From contig NZ_LT629786.1 of assembly GCF_900105675.1 (NCBI RefSeq), positions 3,658,001 to 3,722,000 on the forward strand: 64,000 nt of DNA, in the 5' to 3' direction. The position numbers and the translations under genes are program-made. Shown one piece after another: positions 27,155 to 36,243 of this stretch; within the stretch, counting starts at the first letter, position 1, and every line of letters begins with the position of its first letter. The notes under the pieces are model-generated. The model was not told the origin of the DNA and searched no databases. It saw only the letters and a list, made by a program, of their open reading frames with translations. This stretch comes from Pseudomonas synxantha. Lineage in GTDB: Bacteria > Pseudomonadota > Gammaproteobacteria > Pseudomonadales > Pseudomonadaceae.

Positions 27155-27855
27155 TACACATCCTTTTCGCTACGTTCTTTTATTCGCTTCGCAGGGACGC
27201 CCGCATAAATTGAATTTGAGGCGTATCGTCCAGCCTTTAAAACGGCTCCAGCCGCGATCACACAACCATCCTCGAGGAAGACACCATCCAGCACGGTCAC
27301 TTTGGCGCCAATCCAGCAGTTACTTCCAATATGGATGCCTGTGTTGTTCACCCCTTGAAGACGGATAGGCGTTGCAGGCTCAGCAAAATTATGATTTTCC
27401 GAATGGAAGGACACATAGTTACCAATGATCGTGTCATCGCCAATAGTGATACCACCTGCGCAGCCCAAGAAGCTGCCGCTGCCGATGCCAACATTGTTAC
27501 CGATCGAAAGCCCCTCACCTAATTTGGTCAGACTCCCCGTGCATTCGATAATAACATTTTTCTTCAAGGAAACCCCGCGACCGAAGGTAATACCCTTGAC
27601 TGCCAACGCGTCGATAAAGCAACCCTCATCAATCACGAGGCCTTCCCCTCCGAAGATCAGTGAGCGTGCCTTTACGGTAACGCGCTTGCCTACAAGGATG
27701 ACCGAAAGACGCCTGAATTTCATGAAGCCATTTATGACCATAAACGCTTTAGAAAGAACGAAGTCAAAGAGATAACTATCTGGAATTCGCCTATCGAGCT
27801 TGATGCCTCGCTTCCTGATTTTCAAAGAAAGAAACTCAACCAATTCTATCAACAT
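27154..27855 (-). CDS. Left-handed beta-helix acyltransferase
   Basis: The 233-residue protein has tandem hexapeptide repeats from about residue 70 to 210 (IDEGCFIDALAVKGITFG, IGNNVGIGSGSFLGCAGGI, IGSNCWIGAKVTVLDGVFLEDGCVIAAGAV), the mark of the LbH O- and N-acetyltransferases. A histidine (SFHSENHNF) around residue 155 is a likely catalytic base. Candidate roles are acetylation of an O-antigen sugar hydroxyl, or N-acylation of the dTDP-3-amino sugar made by the upstream aminotransferase, in the manner of FdtC. The second is attractive but unproven. It overlaps both neighbours by a single base. Confidence 0.85.
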   Translation of the reverse strand: MLIELVEFLSLKIRKRGIKLDRRIPDSYLFDFVLSKAFMVINGFMKFRRLSVILVGKRVTVKARSLIFGGEGLVIDEGCFIDALAVKGITFGRGVSLKKNVIIECTGSLTKLGEGLSIGNNVGIGSGSFLGCAGGITIGDDTIIGNYVSFHSENHNFAEPATPIRLQGVNNTGIHIGSNCWIGAKVTVLDGVFLEDGCVIAAGAVLKAGRYASNSIYAGVPAKRIKERSEKDV

Positions 27856-28730
27856 TATCTTCTCTCTTTAAAAGATGAAATATATGAACGAAAAAACTCA
27901 GCCTCTTTATACGAGACACTTTTCCTCAAGGAAGAAATCAACAAATAAGCCTCCATGATTAGACGAAAAAAGTAATTTTTACGCTCAAAGATCACCCGAA
28001 AACCACGAATCATTTCCTGGAATCGAAAAACAGCACGCTCGGCGTTATCGGACGTATGCTCAGAAAGATCATGCTGTAGCGCTGTACCCAACACGTAAAA
28101 TTGCGGGTAATACGTCTCATACCTCACGAAGAACTCGGTATCCGTAGCATAAAACTTAAGGCGCTCATCAAAGAGTGGCATCATTCGCACATAACAAGCT
28201 TTTGTGAATATTACTCCACTGTTGATCGCAAGCTTATTAGCAGAAGAGTTTATGCCACTCTCTACGCTTGGTGACAAGCGACCGAAAAACCAGAAACGCT
28301 CACCTGGGCTCACCAGGTTTGCCCCTGAGTAAATCTTTGGCAGAATTACACCAAATGCACCAGGCGACGACTTCGCTTCAAACTCAATTGCACTGGCGAT
28401 CTCGCCAACATAACTCTGCGAGGAATAATCAGTATCATCATCTGAAATCATGAAATGTGTCGCACCGGCCGCAAACGCCTGAGCGGCGACACGATTATAG
28501 ATATGAGACAACCCTTCATTATTACCTTCCAGCCAAGTCAGCCCTTCCCTGACCAAACGGGGCGAACACTGCGGCGTGTTATTCCACACAAAAAAATCGA
28601 CTTCAATGCCTTTTTCGCAAAAGTAGCTAGCACACTCCAGCAATGTTGTTATAGCAGACGAATCCTTATAATGCCGTTTATAAAGAACAATCAATATCGA
28701 AAGCTTAGATTTTACGATATTTTGAGTCAT
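27855..28730 (-). CDS. GT2 family glycosyltransferase
   Basis: The 291-residue GT-A protein starts SKLSILIVLYKRHYKDSSAI and contains the nucleotide-binding aspartates and DXD-type motif in THFMISDDDTDY (about residue 100), with GLSHIYNRVAAQAFAAGA before it. This fits family 2 inverting transferases such as rhamnosyltransferases. It overlaps the wzy gene by 26 bases. No membrane helix is evident apart from a weak hydrophobic patch near the C-terminus (FRLIMEAYLLISSL). Confidence 0.87.
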   Translation of the reverse strand: MTQNIVKSKLSILIVLYKRHYKDSSAITTLLECASYFCEKGIEVDFFVWNNTPQCSPRLVREGLTWLEGNNEGLSHIYNRVAAQAFAAGATHFMISDDDTDYSSQSYVGEIASAIEFEAKSSPGAFGVILPKIYSGANLVSPGERFWFFGRLSPSVESGINSSANKLAINSGVIFTKACYVRMMPLFDERLKFYATDTEFFVRYETYYPQFYVLGTALQHDLSEHTSDNAERAVFRFQEMIRGFRVIFERKNYFFRLIMEAYLLISSLRKSVSYKEAEFFRSYISSFKERR

Positions 28731-29940
28731 ACATTACCACCACTATAACCAGCACAAATAGATACAATACGACACTATTGGTGTAGGACTGGAAGAAGAA
28801 ACTGCTAAGGAAAAATGGGTAGCTAATCACTAAATAGTCAGCGACGCCAGCCATAAACGCACTTCCTCCTGCACGTAACTGCTGTGTCACCGCGACGATC
28901 TTGGCGTAAAAAAGGATCAGCCCGATCATAATGGCTAACCCGAGATAACCGGCGGAAGCCAGGAGATTCAACCACAACGAATCGTACCAGTGTGCCTGAC
29001 CAGGTCCTATGGCACCGAAGCCCAGGCCCAACGGCATGGAGCCCAACGATTCGAGAACCACATACCACTGCCTTACGCGGTCCAAGGCGGACAAATCGTC
29101 GGTGTACCCCAAGGCCAGGTAGAGAAATATGGAACTTGTAAACATTACGAAATAGCTGTAACCCAACGCATTAATAAGCATTTTCCGCTTGAACATCTGC
29201 AGTACTATCAAGAAGAATACCGCAGACACCATTCCGATAACGGCAGTTCTGACTGAGCCATAACAAATCACCAGCGTTGAAAAAATAACGACCAGCACAT
29301 ACCCGATAAAACTTAAGGTGTACTTTCCTTTCCTGATCGCCTGCACGAGCAGACAACTGGCAAATAGCGCCGTATTCAAAACAAAGGCATTGAATTCAAG
29401 GGTACCGGTAAAGAACCCGGACATCCTGGCACTTCCCTCCCTCATAGAGTTGTACGCTTCTAACTCAAAGCCTTTTTCGGTTAGCAGGGGCCAATACCAG
29501 AACTGCTCAGCACCAGTGATAGTGAGATATTGATATACGGCATAACCACCACAAATAAGAGTCACGGCCACCAGCGTGGAAAATATCAATCTCAGCTTTA
29601 CTTCAAGCTCTAAATCCCGACATATCGCATTCACCATCAACGCAAAAATAATAGGCATGGCAAAGGAGCGAAACATGCGAAATGATCCATCGGTAAGCTC
29701 ACCGCACAGCACATAAAACATAAGGAAAAAAGCAAATATCAGCAACTGTTCTTTATACTTGCGCGGTATTGAATGCTGAGTACCAGCCTGAAAAAACACG
29801 ATCAGCACGGTCAGCAAGATATAGAACAGTACCGCACCCTCGCGCCAAGCCGCAAAAACAGCAGGCGCATGAAAGGTCAAGATAAGGTAATCCGAAAACA
29901 AGAGCAATATTATAAAAAAACGCAGCGCTAGTGCCCTCAT
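28705..29940 (-). CDS. wzy: O-antigen polymerase (Wzy-like)
   Basis: The 411-residue protein has about eleven hydrophobic helices and a large periplasmic loop (GAEQFWYWPLLTEKGFELEA to MREGSARMSGFFTGTLEFNA), the pattern of Wzy polymerases, which vary in sequence but share this topology. The GSARMSGFFTG segment resembles the Wzy-C-type loop. It joins undecaprenyl-linked O-units in the periplasm, with chain length set by Wzz. It is placed among the glycosyltransferase genes. A ligase (WaaL) is formally possible but would normally lie in the core oligosaccharide locus. Confidence 0.78.
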   Translation of the reverse strand: MRALALRFFIILLLFSDYLILTFHAPAVFAAWREGAVLFYILLTVLIVFFQAGTQHSIPRKYKEQLLIFAFFLMFYVLCGELTDGSFRMFRSFAMPIIFALMVNAICRDLELEVKLRLIFSTLVAVTLICGGYAVYQYLTITGAEQFWYWPLLTEKGFELEAYNSMREGSARMSGFFTGTLEFNAFVLNTALFASCLLVQAIRKGKYTLSFIGYVLVVIFSTLVICYGSVRTAVIGMVSAVFFLIVLQMFKRKMLINALGYSYFVMFTSSIFLYLALGYTDDLSALDRVRQWYVVLESLGSMPLGLGFGAIGPGQAHWYDSLWLNLLASAGYLGLAIMIGLILFYAKIVAVTQQLRAGGSAFMAGVADYLVISYPFFLSSFFFQSYTNSVVLYLFVLVIVVVMYDSKYRKI

Positions 29941-31385
29941 GCCTTGTCCGATCCTACGTCCTTCCCGGTTAAACTTTTAATCCTCAAAAGCGCTAACTTA
30001 AACACCATCTTAACTTGCTGCACTGTACTCAACTCATGCAATACAGACAACAAAAAACCCTTATCAAAACTTATCAACTTCGCAATTACCTCTGGGGGAA
30101 TAGCCGAGGTAATTTTCCCTGTCTGCTCATATGCAGCAACATCCCCCGTCCATGCCACATAACGCTCCATCTCGTTAGGGCATAACACGTCGTCATAGAG
30201 ACATGCTAAATAGCGAGACTTAACCGCCTCATAGCCATTCACGGCGTAAACTGACTCAATTACTGCTGGGTCATTGTCACACTGGAGAATGCTCATCATT
30301 AAATCATCTATGTTTTTACTTTTAAGATTGTCCGCAGGTGAATAACCTTGTATCGGCGCGCGAAGCCCCACACAACGACGACCGCTCACGAGCTGCTCTG
30401 CAAATGCGGTACCACCGGGCGTTGGATAACTATCAACGTAAAAATCAGCGCCATCCAAGAGTTTCAGGTAGCTCTCATACGGCACCGACGATAAAATTTG
30501 AAAGCGCCGCCGATATCTAAGCTTTAACGGCCACCACCAGATATTGGTGTAGGGATTGGCTCCAACTATCCAGAAAGTGGCGTTTTTAAACTCTGACAAA
30601 ACCCGGTGAATCGTAGGCCTTGAATCATAGTTTTTGACCGGTTTGAATTTGAAGGGTGACGCCGCGCTAAAAAAGTACAATGCATCACCTTTCGCAGGCA
30701 GGCGATGTGCTTTCTTGACTAAGCGAGTGCTCAACGGGATGCCCAAAAAGGACTTTACCCCTGAAATATTTTTCTTTTTATCCCGCTGCTGACCAAACGT
30801 GCTGATTTCGAAATAGACGTCCGCAACAGAACTGCCGTAAGTGAAGACATGATCGGCATGGTTCACAAAAAAGATTTTTGCATTCGTCATGCCTTTTAGA
30901 ATATTGCAGGCAATCACCGTAGTCATGTCGTCCGGATGGATATGCAAAACCACCCTCTCATAGGCCTTCAGACACTCTATAATTTCAGTGACTTTCTGCA
31001 ACGGCGTACGGAACTGTAAGACAGTGCACTCATTAAAAAAGACACGAGTACGCTCAATCGCAGCGTCATCACTTTGGCGGGTTATCAACAGGTCAGGCTT
31101 TTCCGAGTGCATCGTAGCAAGCTGCTCCATCAGCCGGGTATGCCCTCCGATCAAATAAGGCTCGGATATCAGATGAATACAATCTTTCGAAGGTGCGACA
31201 ACGTCATTTTCATGAACCAAGGCCATGCACCGGTTGGTTAACAAGATCTCCAGTTCTGGATCATCGTAAACCCCTTTATCAACCGCCCAAAGTATTGCCC
31301 CATAGGCCTCGGCCAACTCAATACTCTTATTAATATCTTTTTGCGTTAAAGTTAAATCGCGAAGTGAGGATAGCAAGCGACTCAT
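29937..31385 (-). CDS. Probable glycosyltransferase, 482 residues
   Basis: The protein is longer than its neighbours. Its N-terminal half has LISEPYLIGGHTRLMEQLA, LHIHPDDMTTVIACNIL and IFFVNHADHVFTYG; its C-terminal half has FWIVGANPYT and ADFYVDSYPTPGGTAFAEQLVSG. The latter resembles the donor loop of GT-B (GT4/GT41-like) enzymes. I do not recognise the exact family. It overlaps wzy by 4 bases and lies just after wzx. ATG at 31385 is chosen; one at 31409 overlaps the wzx stop and would add 8 residues. Confidence 0.65.
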   Translation of the reverse strand: MSRLLSSLRDLTLTQKDINKSIELAEAYGAILWAVDKGVYDDPELEILLTNRCMALVHENDVVAPSKDCIHLISEPYLIGGHTRLMEQLATMHSEKPDLLITRQSDDAAIERTRVFFNECTVLQFRTPLQKVTEIIECLKAYERVVLHIHPDDMTTVIACNILKGMTNAKIFFVNHADHVFTYGSSVADVYFEISTFGQQRDKKKNISGVKSFLGIPLSTRLVKKAHRLPAKGDALYFFSAASPFKFKPVKNYDSRPTIHRVLSEFKNATFWIVGANPYTNIWWWPLKLRYRRRFQILSSVPYESYLKLLDGADFYVDSYPTPGGTAFAEQLVSGRRCVGLRAPIQGYSPADNLKSKNIDDLMMSILQCDNDPAVIESVYAVNGYEAVKSRYLACLYDDVLCPNEMERYVAWTGDVAAYEQTGKITSAIPPEVIAKLISFDKGFLLSVLHELSTVQQVKMVFKLALLRIKSLTGKDVGSDKA

Positions 31386-31398
31386 GGGCAAAAAGACC

Positions 31399-32658
31399 TC
31401 ATACAGCATTATTTTGATTTAGCTTTCTATAAATAAGAAAGTACATGACTACCAAGTAAACACCGTAGTTAACTGCGTGAGCCCACGTTACACCGATCGG
31501 CCCACCCACCTTTGTCAACACGACCGTCAGCAAATAAAACCCGAACGCAAAAACCACCTCTGTAACGATGTACATCTTAACCATCGCTTTACCCAGCATC
31601 AGGTAGGCAAGTATCCAACTAGCGATTTTCAGCGTGTCGCCCAGCATCTGCCAGGCGAAGAAATCTCTCATCGGGCTGAACGCATCGGTAAACAGTAGCC
31701 CGATAATGAAGTCTCTCATGAGGTAAATCACCAAACCACAGATCATCGCAACTGGCAAAATCAGCTTATAGCCTTGCACGATCTCTTTCCTGATATCCTC
31801 TGGATTGACCAGTTCTGACAACTTAGGCAGAAAATACAAGCCCAACGTTGTCGTCACCAACAGCAAATAGGCGGTACTGAGACGCCACATGGCCTCCCAA
31901 TATCCAGCGGTCTCCCACCCAAATTCCGATCCCAGATAGTTCCGTACCAAAATATGACTAACAGGCACACATGCCGCCGTGGTGAGCGCCATGGCGGTAA
32001 ACTTTGTCAAGTTTATGGCAATTTGCTTGTCCAACCGGCCGAGCAGATTCGAAAACCGAAACCACGGTGTTCTATAGCACAGTAAACACGTCACAAAAAA
32101 GGCAATGGATTGATAGAGCACTAGAGAAATCAATGCACCATAGAGCCCGTATTGCACGACCATGATGATAGTGACCAGTAAGGAAAGAAGACTCCCCCCG
32201 ATATTGGCCAAGATATATCGGCTGATTTCCTTCTTGCCATTGAGAATGGCGAGCAGCAAAGTATTGAAGGAGAAAAATACGACTGTAGCAGCGCACCAGA
32301 TAAAGACGCTGTACAAAGACTCATCATTAAAACACCACACCGCCAGCGGCTTGCTGAAACAGACAATCAGTATGGATGTTACAACCGAGCCGATTAATGC
32401 AATCGTTCCTGCAGTGCGCCACACCCGACGCTGTGCGTCCTCGTCGTCTTTATATTCAGCAGTGTATTTGGTCACCCCATTACTGATAGCGCCCGTAGAA
32501 AACGTCGTCACCATTTGCACAGCATTTTGAAACTGGCCTAACGCAGCATACCCGGAAGGCCCCACATAAATGGCGAGCATTTTGTTAATGCCCAGCAACG
32601 TGAGCATTTTGATAATGACAGCGATACCATTGAGGAAGCTAGTTCGAAGCAGCGTCAT
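31399..32658 (-). CDS. wzx: O-antigen flippase (Wzx-like)
   Basis: The 419-residue protein has about twelve membrane helices and the polysaccharide-biosynthesis MATE-like start (TSFLNGIAVIIKMLTLLGINKMLAIYVGPSGYAALGQFQN). Wzx proteins flip lipid-linked O-units from the cytoplasmic to the periplasmic leaflet. The gene is 1 bp behind the aminotransferase gene. It is AT-rich like the rest of the block. Confidence 0.9.
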   Translation of the reverse strand: MTLLRTSFLNGIAVIIKMLTLLGINKMLAIYVGPSGYAALGQFQNAVQMVTTFSTGAISNGVTKYTAEYKDDEDAQRRVWRTAGTIALIGSVVTSILIVCFSKPLAVWCFNDESLYSVFIWCAATVVFFSFNTLLLAILNGKKEISRYILANIGGSLLSLLVTIIMVVQYGLYGALISLVLYQSIAFFVTCLLCYRTPWFRFSNLLGRLDKQIAINLTKFTAMALTTAACVPVSHILVRNYLGSEFGWETAGYWEAMWRLSTAYLLLVTTTLGLYFLPKLSELVNPEDIRKEIVQGYKLILPVAMICGLVIYLMRDFIIGLLFTDAFSPMRDFFAWQMLGDTLKIASWILAYLMLGKAMVKMYIVTEVVFAFGFYLLTVVLTKVGGPIGVTWAHAVNYGVYLVVMYFLIYRKLNQNNAV

Positions 32659-32659
32659 A

Positions 32660-33790
32660 TCAGGCGTCTACAGAAAAGCTATTGCAGGCCTCAACGACAC
32701 GCTGAGCCTCAGCGTCGGTCATCACCGGACTGATCGGCAAGCTTAATACTTCCCGGTGAATGCGTTCTGTGATAGGAAACGATTTATTGAAAAAATCCGA
32801 CTTCGCATAAGCCTGTTGCTGATGAGGTGGTATAGGGTAATGAATTAACGTTTGAACACCCGACTCCGCCAAGTGACGCTGCAGCGCCTCTCGCACCGCG
32901 GATCGCACTACAAAAAGATGCCACACGTGGGAAATATGATTCATCACGTCAACACTTGAATCCAATGGCAGTTTGATCAAAGGATTCTTTATTCCCGCCA
33001 TGTAGATAGCGGCCACGCGCCGACGCGCCTCGATCTGACCCTGCAAATATTTGAGCTTCACGCTCAACATCGCAGCCTGAATCTCGTCCAGCCGGCTGTT
33101 TACCCCCTGCACCAGATTCTTGTATTTCTCATGAGAACCATAGTTTCGAAGTGCCTGAATCATATTGACCAGTTCGGCATCACTGGAGGTAATGGCCCCT
33201 GCATCTCCCAATGCCCCGAGGTTCTTGCCCGGGTAAAAACTGAATCCGGACGCATCACCCCAGTTGCCCGCACTCTTGCCTGCCACTTGCGCCCCGTGAG
33301 CTTGAGCAGAGTCTTCCAGTACCAGAAGGTTCTCCCGCTTGGCAATTGCATCTATCGCGGGCATGTCAGCCAACTGCCCATAGAGGTGCACAGGCATGAT
33401 CAATCGAGTTTTGTCAGTTAATGCTCGTTCTATATTCTTGGGGCACAAGTTATAGGTGTCTGCGTCAGGCTCAACCAAAACAGGCGTCAGCTTGTTCTCG
33501 GTGATGGCCAGCAATGTGGCAATGTAAGTATTGGCTGGCACTATCACTTCGTCGTGATCTTTGAGCTTCCCCAGCTCTTTCCACGCACGGATGGTCAAGA
33601 TCAATGCATCCAGACCGTTCGCCACACCCACCGTGTGATGTGCACCTGTGTACGCCGAGAACTCTTCCTCGAAGCGCTTGAGGCATTCGCCTTGAATATA
33701 CCAACCCGAATCAATGACACGTGTCGCAGCTTCAATGAGCTCTTCACGATGAGCTGCGTTCAATGATTTTAAATCGAGAAATGGAATCAT
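32660..33790 (-). CDS. DegT/DnrJ/EryC1 sugar aminotransferase (FdtB/QdtB-like)
   Basis: The 376-residue PLP enzyme starts [17 protein letters not shown] and has the [14 protein letters not shown] and [13 protein letters not shown] motifs, the PLP-phosphate region DSAQAHGA and the Schiff-base lysine K189 in [15 protein letters not shown]. The sequence style is that of dTDP-3-keto-6-deoxyhexose 3-aminotransferases such as FdtB and QdtB. The gene follows the 3,4-ketoisomerase-bearing fusion, whose product would be its substrate. AGG precedes the ATG by about 8 bases. 4-aminotransferase activity (WecE-like) is the main alternative. Confidence 0.87.
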   Translation of the reverse strand: MIPFLDLKSLNAAHREELIEAATRVIDSGWYIQGECLKRFEEEFSAYTGAHHTVGVANGLDALILTIRAWKELGKLKDHDEVIVPANTYIATLLAITENKLTPVLVEPDADTYNLCPKNIERALTDKTRLIMPVHLYGQLADMPAIDAIAKRENLLVLEDSAQAHGAQVAGKSAGNWGDASGFSFYPGKNLGALGDAGAITSSDAELVNMIQALRNYGSHEKYKNLVQGVNSRLDEIQAAMLSVKLKYLQGQIEARRRVAAIYMAGIKNPLIKLPLDSSVDVMNHISHVWHLFVVRSAVREALQRHLAESGVQTLIHYPIPPHQQQAYAKSDFFNKSFPITERIHREVLSLPISPVMTDAEAQRVVEACNSFSVDA

Positions 33791-33832
33791 CAAAAATACC
33801 TGACGTCGGTGCTTCGTTATTAGGTGCATGAA

Positions 33833-33852
33833 GGCGCAGCCGTAGCTGCGCC
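33833..33852. other. Strong hairpin between rmlC-fusion and aminotransferase genes
   Basis: GGCGCAGC / GCTGCGCC, a perfect 8-bp GC-rich stem with a CGTA loop, lies in a 143-bp spacer in an otherwise nearly gapless operon. On the minus strand it is followed by TTCATGCACC, not a T run, so it does not look like a full terminator. It could be a partial terminator or an RNA-processing or stability element. Confidence 0.5.
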
Positions 33853-33933
33853 CCGCAATCTGTAGCCGCTTGATGGGCCCGCCTTTTTAAGACTGGCTTT
33901 CCAACCCCGGATCGCATCAAGCGTCTTGCTCAA

Positions 33934-34911
33934 TCAAGCGTATCGTTTCACCGCACGCATGAAATCATCGTAATTTCGCAAATAGTCGCCTTCATCGTAA
34001 TGATTGCTTGCGAATACCAGCAAAACGCAATCTTCACTGAAATCGTGCATCTCGCGCCAAATCAGTTTCTTGATGTGAATGGCCTTATTCGGGGCATCCA
34101 GCCATATCGACTCCTGCGTCACGCCGTCATCGATCAGGATTCTGCATTTGCCCGACAAGCAGATAATGTACTGCTCCAACCTGAAATGCGCATGCGAGCC
34201 TCTGCTGATACCCGCCTTGGTATTGAAAATATAATAGGCTCGCCTGACGTCGAACGGGATATCACGTCCTTGCTCCAGGGCAATCAGGCTGCCACGATCA
34301 TCTCCAATTACTTGCAGCTCACTCGACGTCACATTTCCTGTCAGTGCCGAAACAGAGGACGCTACCTCCGACAGCAAGGGTGCCTCTTCATCCTTCTGAC
34401 TGATGATCAAACCTTCAGTCACTGGCCATTGGATACCAATGGCAGGATCACTCCAGTTGATCGATTGCTCGCAAGCCTTGGAATAAGTATCTGTGGTCTT
34501 GTAGAGAAACTCAGTATCGTCCTCCAGCGCCAAAAAGCCGTGTGCAAACCCCTCTGGAATCCAAAGCATCCGGCCGTTGCTTGCAGAAAGCTCCACCCCC
34601 AACCACTGACCGAATGTTTCCGAGCCCTTTCTGATATCCACCGCCACATCATAGGCTCTGCCTGCGGTAACTCGTACCAGTTTCCCCTGGGCATGAGGAT
34701 CACGCTGAAAGTGAAGCCCTCTCAAGACGTGCTTTTTTGAGCAGGAGTGATTGTCTTGCACAAATGGGCGCGGAATAGGGTGACCAAACTCGGCGAGATG
34801 TTCATGAAACAAAGGCTCATTGAAGCTTTCCATAAACCATCCACGTTCATCCGCGAATACTTTAGGCTCAATGATGACAACACCGGCCAGCTTGGTTTCT
34901 ATAAACTTCAT
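33934..34911 (-). CDS. Fusion of RmlC epimerase and FdtA/QdtA-type 3,4-ketoisomerase
   Basis: One 325-residue frame joins two cupin enzymes. Residues 1-182 are a complete RmlC (dTDP-4-keto-rhamnose 3,5-epimerase): RGLHFQ with catalytic H67, QGKLVRV with K77 and the tyrosine in FLYKTTDTYS (Y137). Residues 197-325 are a WxcM/FdtA-type ketoisomerase with SRGSHAHFRLEQY (H240, H242), IDDG and FASNHYDEGDYLRNYDDF. Both act on dTDP-4-keto-6-deoxyglucose. The gene abuts rmlA (1-base overlap). A linker of about 15 residues (ASSVSALTGNVTSSE) separates the parts, so this is a natural fusion, not a frameshift artefact. The C-terminal half should feed the aminotransferase downstream. Confidence 0.87.
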   Translation of the reverse strand: MKFIETKLAGVVIIEPKVFADERGWFMESFNEPLFHEHLAEFGHPIPRPFVQDNHSCSKKHVLRGLHFQRDPHAQGKLVRVTAGRAYDVAVDIRKGSETFGQWLGVELSASNGRMLWIPEGFAHGFLALEDDTEFLYKTTDTYSKACEQSINWSDPAIGIQWPVTEGLIISQKDEEAPLLSEVASSVSALTGNVTSSELQVIGDDRGSLIALEQGRDIPFDVRRAYYIFNTKAGISRGSHAHFRLEQYIICLSGKCRILIDDGVTQESIWLDAPNKAIHIKKLIWREMHDFSEDCVLLVFASNHYDEGDYLRNYDDFMRAVKRYA

Positions 34912-35801
34912 CAGCTCTTATGCTCAGTCAGAAGGTTCCGCAGATATTGGCCGTATCCCGTCTTACTCAAGTGCTGCACTTGGGTCGCCAATTGTTCTGG
35001 CGAGATCCAGCCGGCATGGAAAGCGATTTCTTCAAGGCAAGCCACCTTCAAGCCCTGCCGGTGCTCAATGGTGTGCACAAACTGACTCGCCTCCAGCAGT
35101 GACTCATGTGTCCCTGTGTCCAGCCAGGCAAAGCCTCGGCCCAACATTTCGACAGTCAAACTTTGTTGTTCAAGATAAACACGGTTCACATCGGTGATTT
35201 CAAGCTCACCACGTGAAGAGGGGCGAATGCTTTTAGCGATCTCGACCACTTGGTTATCGTAAAAATACAGGCCCGTGACCGCATAGTTCGACTTGGGTTT
35301 TGCGGGCTTCTCTTCGATACTGAGTACACGCCCGGTGTGGTCAAACTCAACCACGCCAAAGCGCTCTGGATCTGATACGTGATAACCAAACACCGTGGCG
35401 CCGTATGCCTGCGACATGGCAGATCGTAAATTTTCGGAAAAATGCTGGCCGTAGAAAATATTGTCGCCAAGGATCAGGCATACGGGATCTGTGCCGATAA
35501 ACTCCTCGCCGATGATGAATGCCTGTGCCAAGCCATCGGGATTAGGTTGCTCTGCATAACTCAGTTGCACACCGTACTGACTGCCATCACCCAACAATTT
35601 CCTGAATCCTGGCAGATCATCGGGCGTCGAGATAATCAAAATTTCACGGATGCCTGCCAGCATCAGCACCGACAGTGGGTAAAATATCATCGGCTTGTCA
35701 TAAATGGGGAGCATTTGCTTAGACACTCCCAGCGTCAATGGGTAGAGACGGGTACCCGCGCCTCCGGCAAGAATGATCCCCTTACGCTTCAACATTGTCA
35801 T
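34911..35801 (-). CDS. rmlA: Glucose-1-phosphate thymidylyltransferase
   Basis: The 296-residue protein has the nucleotidyltransferase signature [22 protein letters not shown] and [19 protein letters not shown], with the metal-binding [10 protein letters not shown]. It makes dTDP-glucose from dTTP and glucose-1-phosphate, the first step to dTDP-deoxysugars. rmlB (4,6-dehydratase) and rmlD are not in the window and must be elsewhere if the pathway works. A second ATG two codons in (35795) is an alternative start. Confidence 0.95.
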   Translation of the reverse strand: MTMLKRKGIILAGGAGTRLYPLTLGVSKQMLPIYDKPMIFYPLSVLMLAGIREILIISTPDDLPGFRKLLGDGSQYGVQLSYAEQPNPDGLAQAFIIGEEFIGTDPVCLILGDNIFYGQHFSENLRSAMSQAYGATVFGYHVSDPERFGVVEFDHTGRVLSIEEKPAKPKSNYAVTGLYFYDNQVVEIAKSIRPSSRGELEITDVNRVYLEQQSLTVEMLGRGFAWLDTGTHESLLEASQFVHTIEHRQGLKVACLEEIAFHAGWISPEQLATQVQHLSKTGYGQYLRNLLTEHKS

Positions 35802-35895
35802 ATCTAAAACACATCCTTAACGTTCAGATCCCCTCCATTCGGGCAGAGGTTTACTCGATTATTACCGACAAAATACGGCTCATCCCATGACCCAG

Positions 35896-35910
35896 CTGAC
35901 ACCGTGTCAG
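35896..35910. promoter_or_regulatory. Operator-like palindrome upstream of rmlA
   Basis: CTGACACCGTGTCAG is a perfect 7-bp inverted repeat around one base, about 95 bp upstream of the rmlA start. A related TGACA...TGTCA palindrome lies at 37766-37779 ahead of wzz. No regulator is known to me for it. Confidence 0.4.
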
Positions 35911-36185
35911 AGCCAGTCCTTCCTGTGCCGACACAGCATTCACGCGCGCTACAGGAACGCGATGATACAGCGCTCCATTCCATCGACAAAACGAACAGTG
36001 AAAGTCTTCTATGGTGCAGAGACCGATCGGCTTAATATCAATACGCCACCTCCAGACGGGATACAGCCCGTCTATGCCAGACCAAAAACGCTTTGGAGGA
36101 CACCAAGGGCTAAATACAGGGAGATAAGCTGTTATTGACTCGTAAATGAAGGTACCCAGTAAAAGCTAAACCGAGGTCAATAGTG

Positions 36186-36212
36186 AGCCATGACCTCTAA
36201 ACGATCATGGCT
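36186..36212 (-). other. Stem-loop after wzz
   Basis: AGCCATGA / TCATGGCT, an 8-bp perfect stem with an 11-base loop, lies 32 bp downstream of the wzz stop. The following bases (CACTATTGACC) lack a T run, so any termination would be weak. Confidence 0.4.
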
Positions 36213-36243
36213 TGCAAGGTGTACGAGGGAAACAATTAAGATA

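Larger units (their letters stand above)
35802..36243. other. Intergenic region between wzz and rmlA
   Basis: This 442-bp gap shows no credible gene. It holds a palindrome (35896-35910), a stem-loop near the wzz stop (36186-36212) and no clear sigma-70 promoter. It is probably the place where transcription of the sugar genes is re-started or adjusted. Confidence 0.4.
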
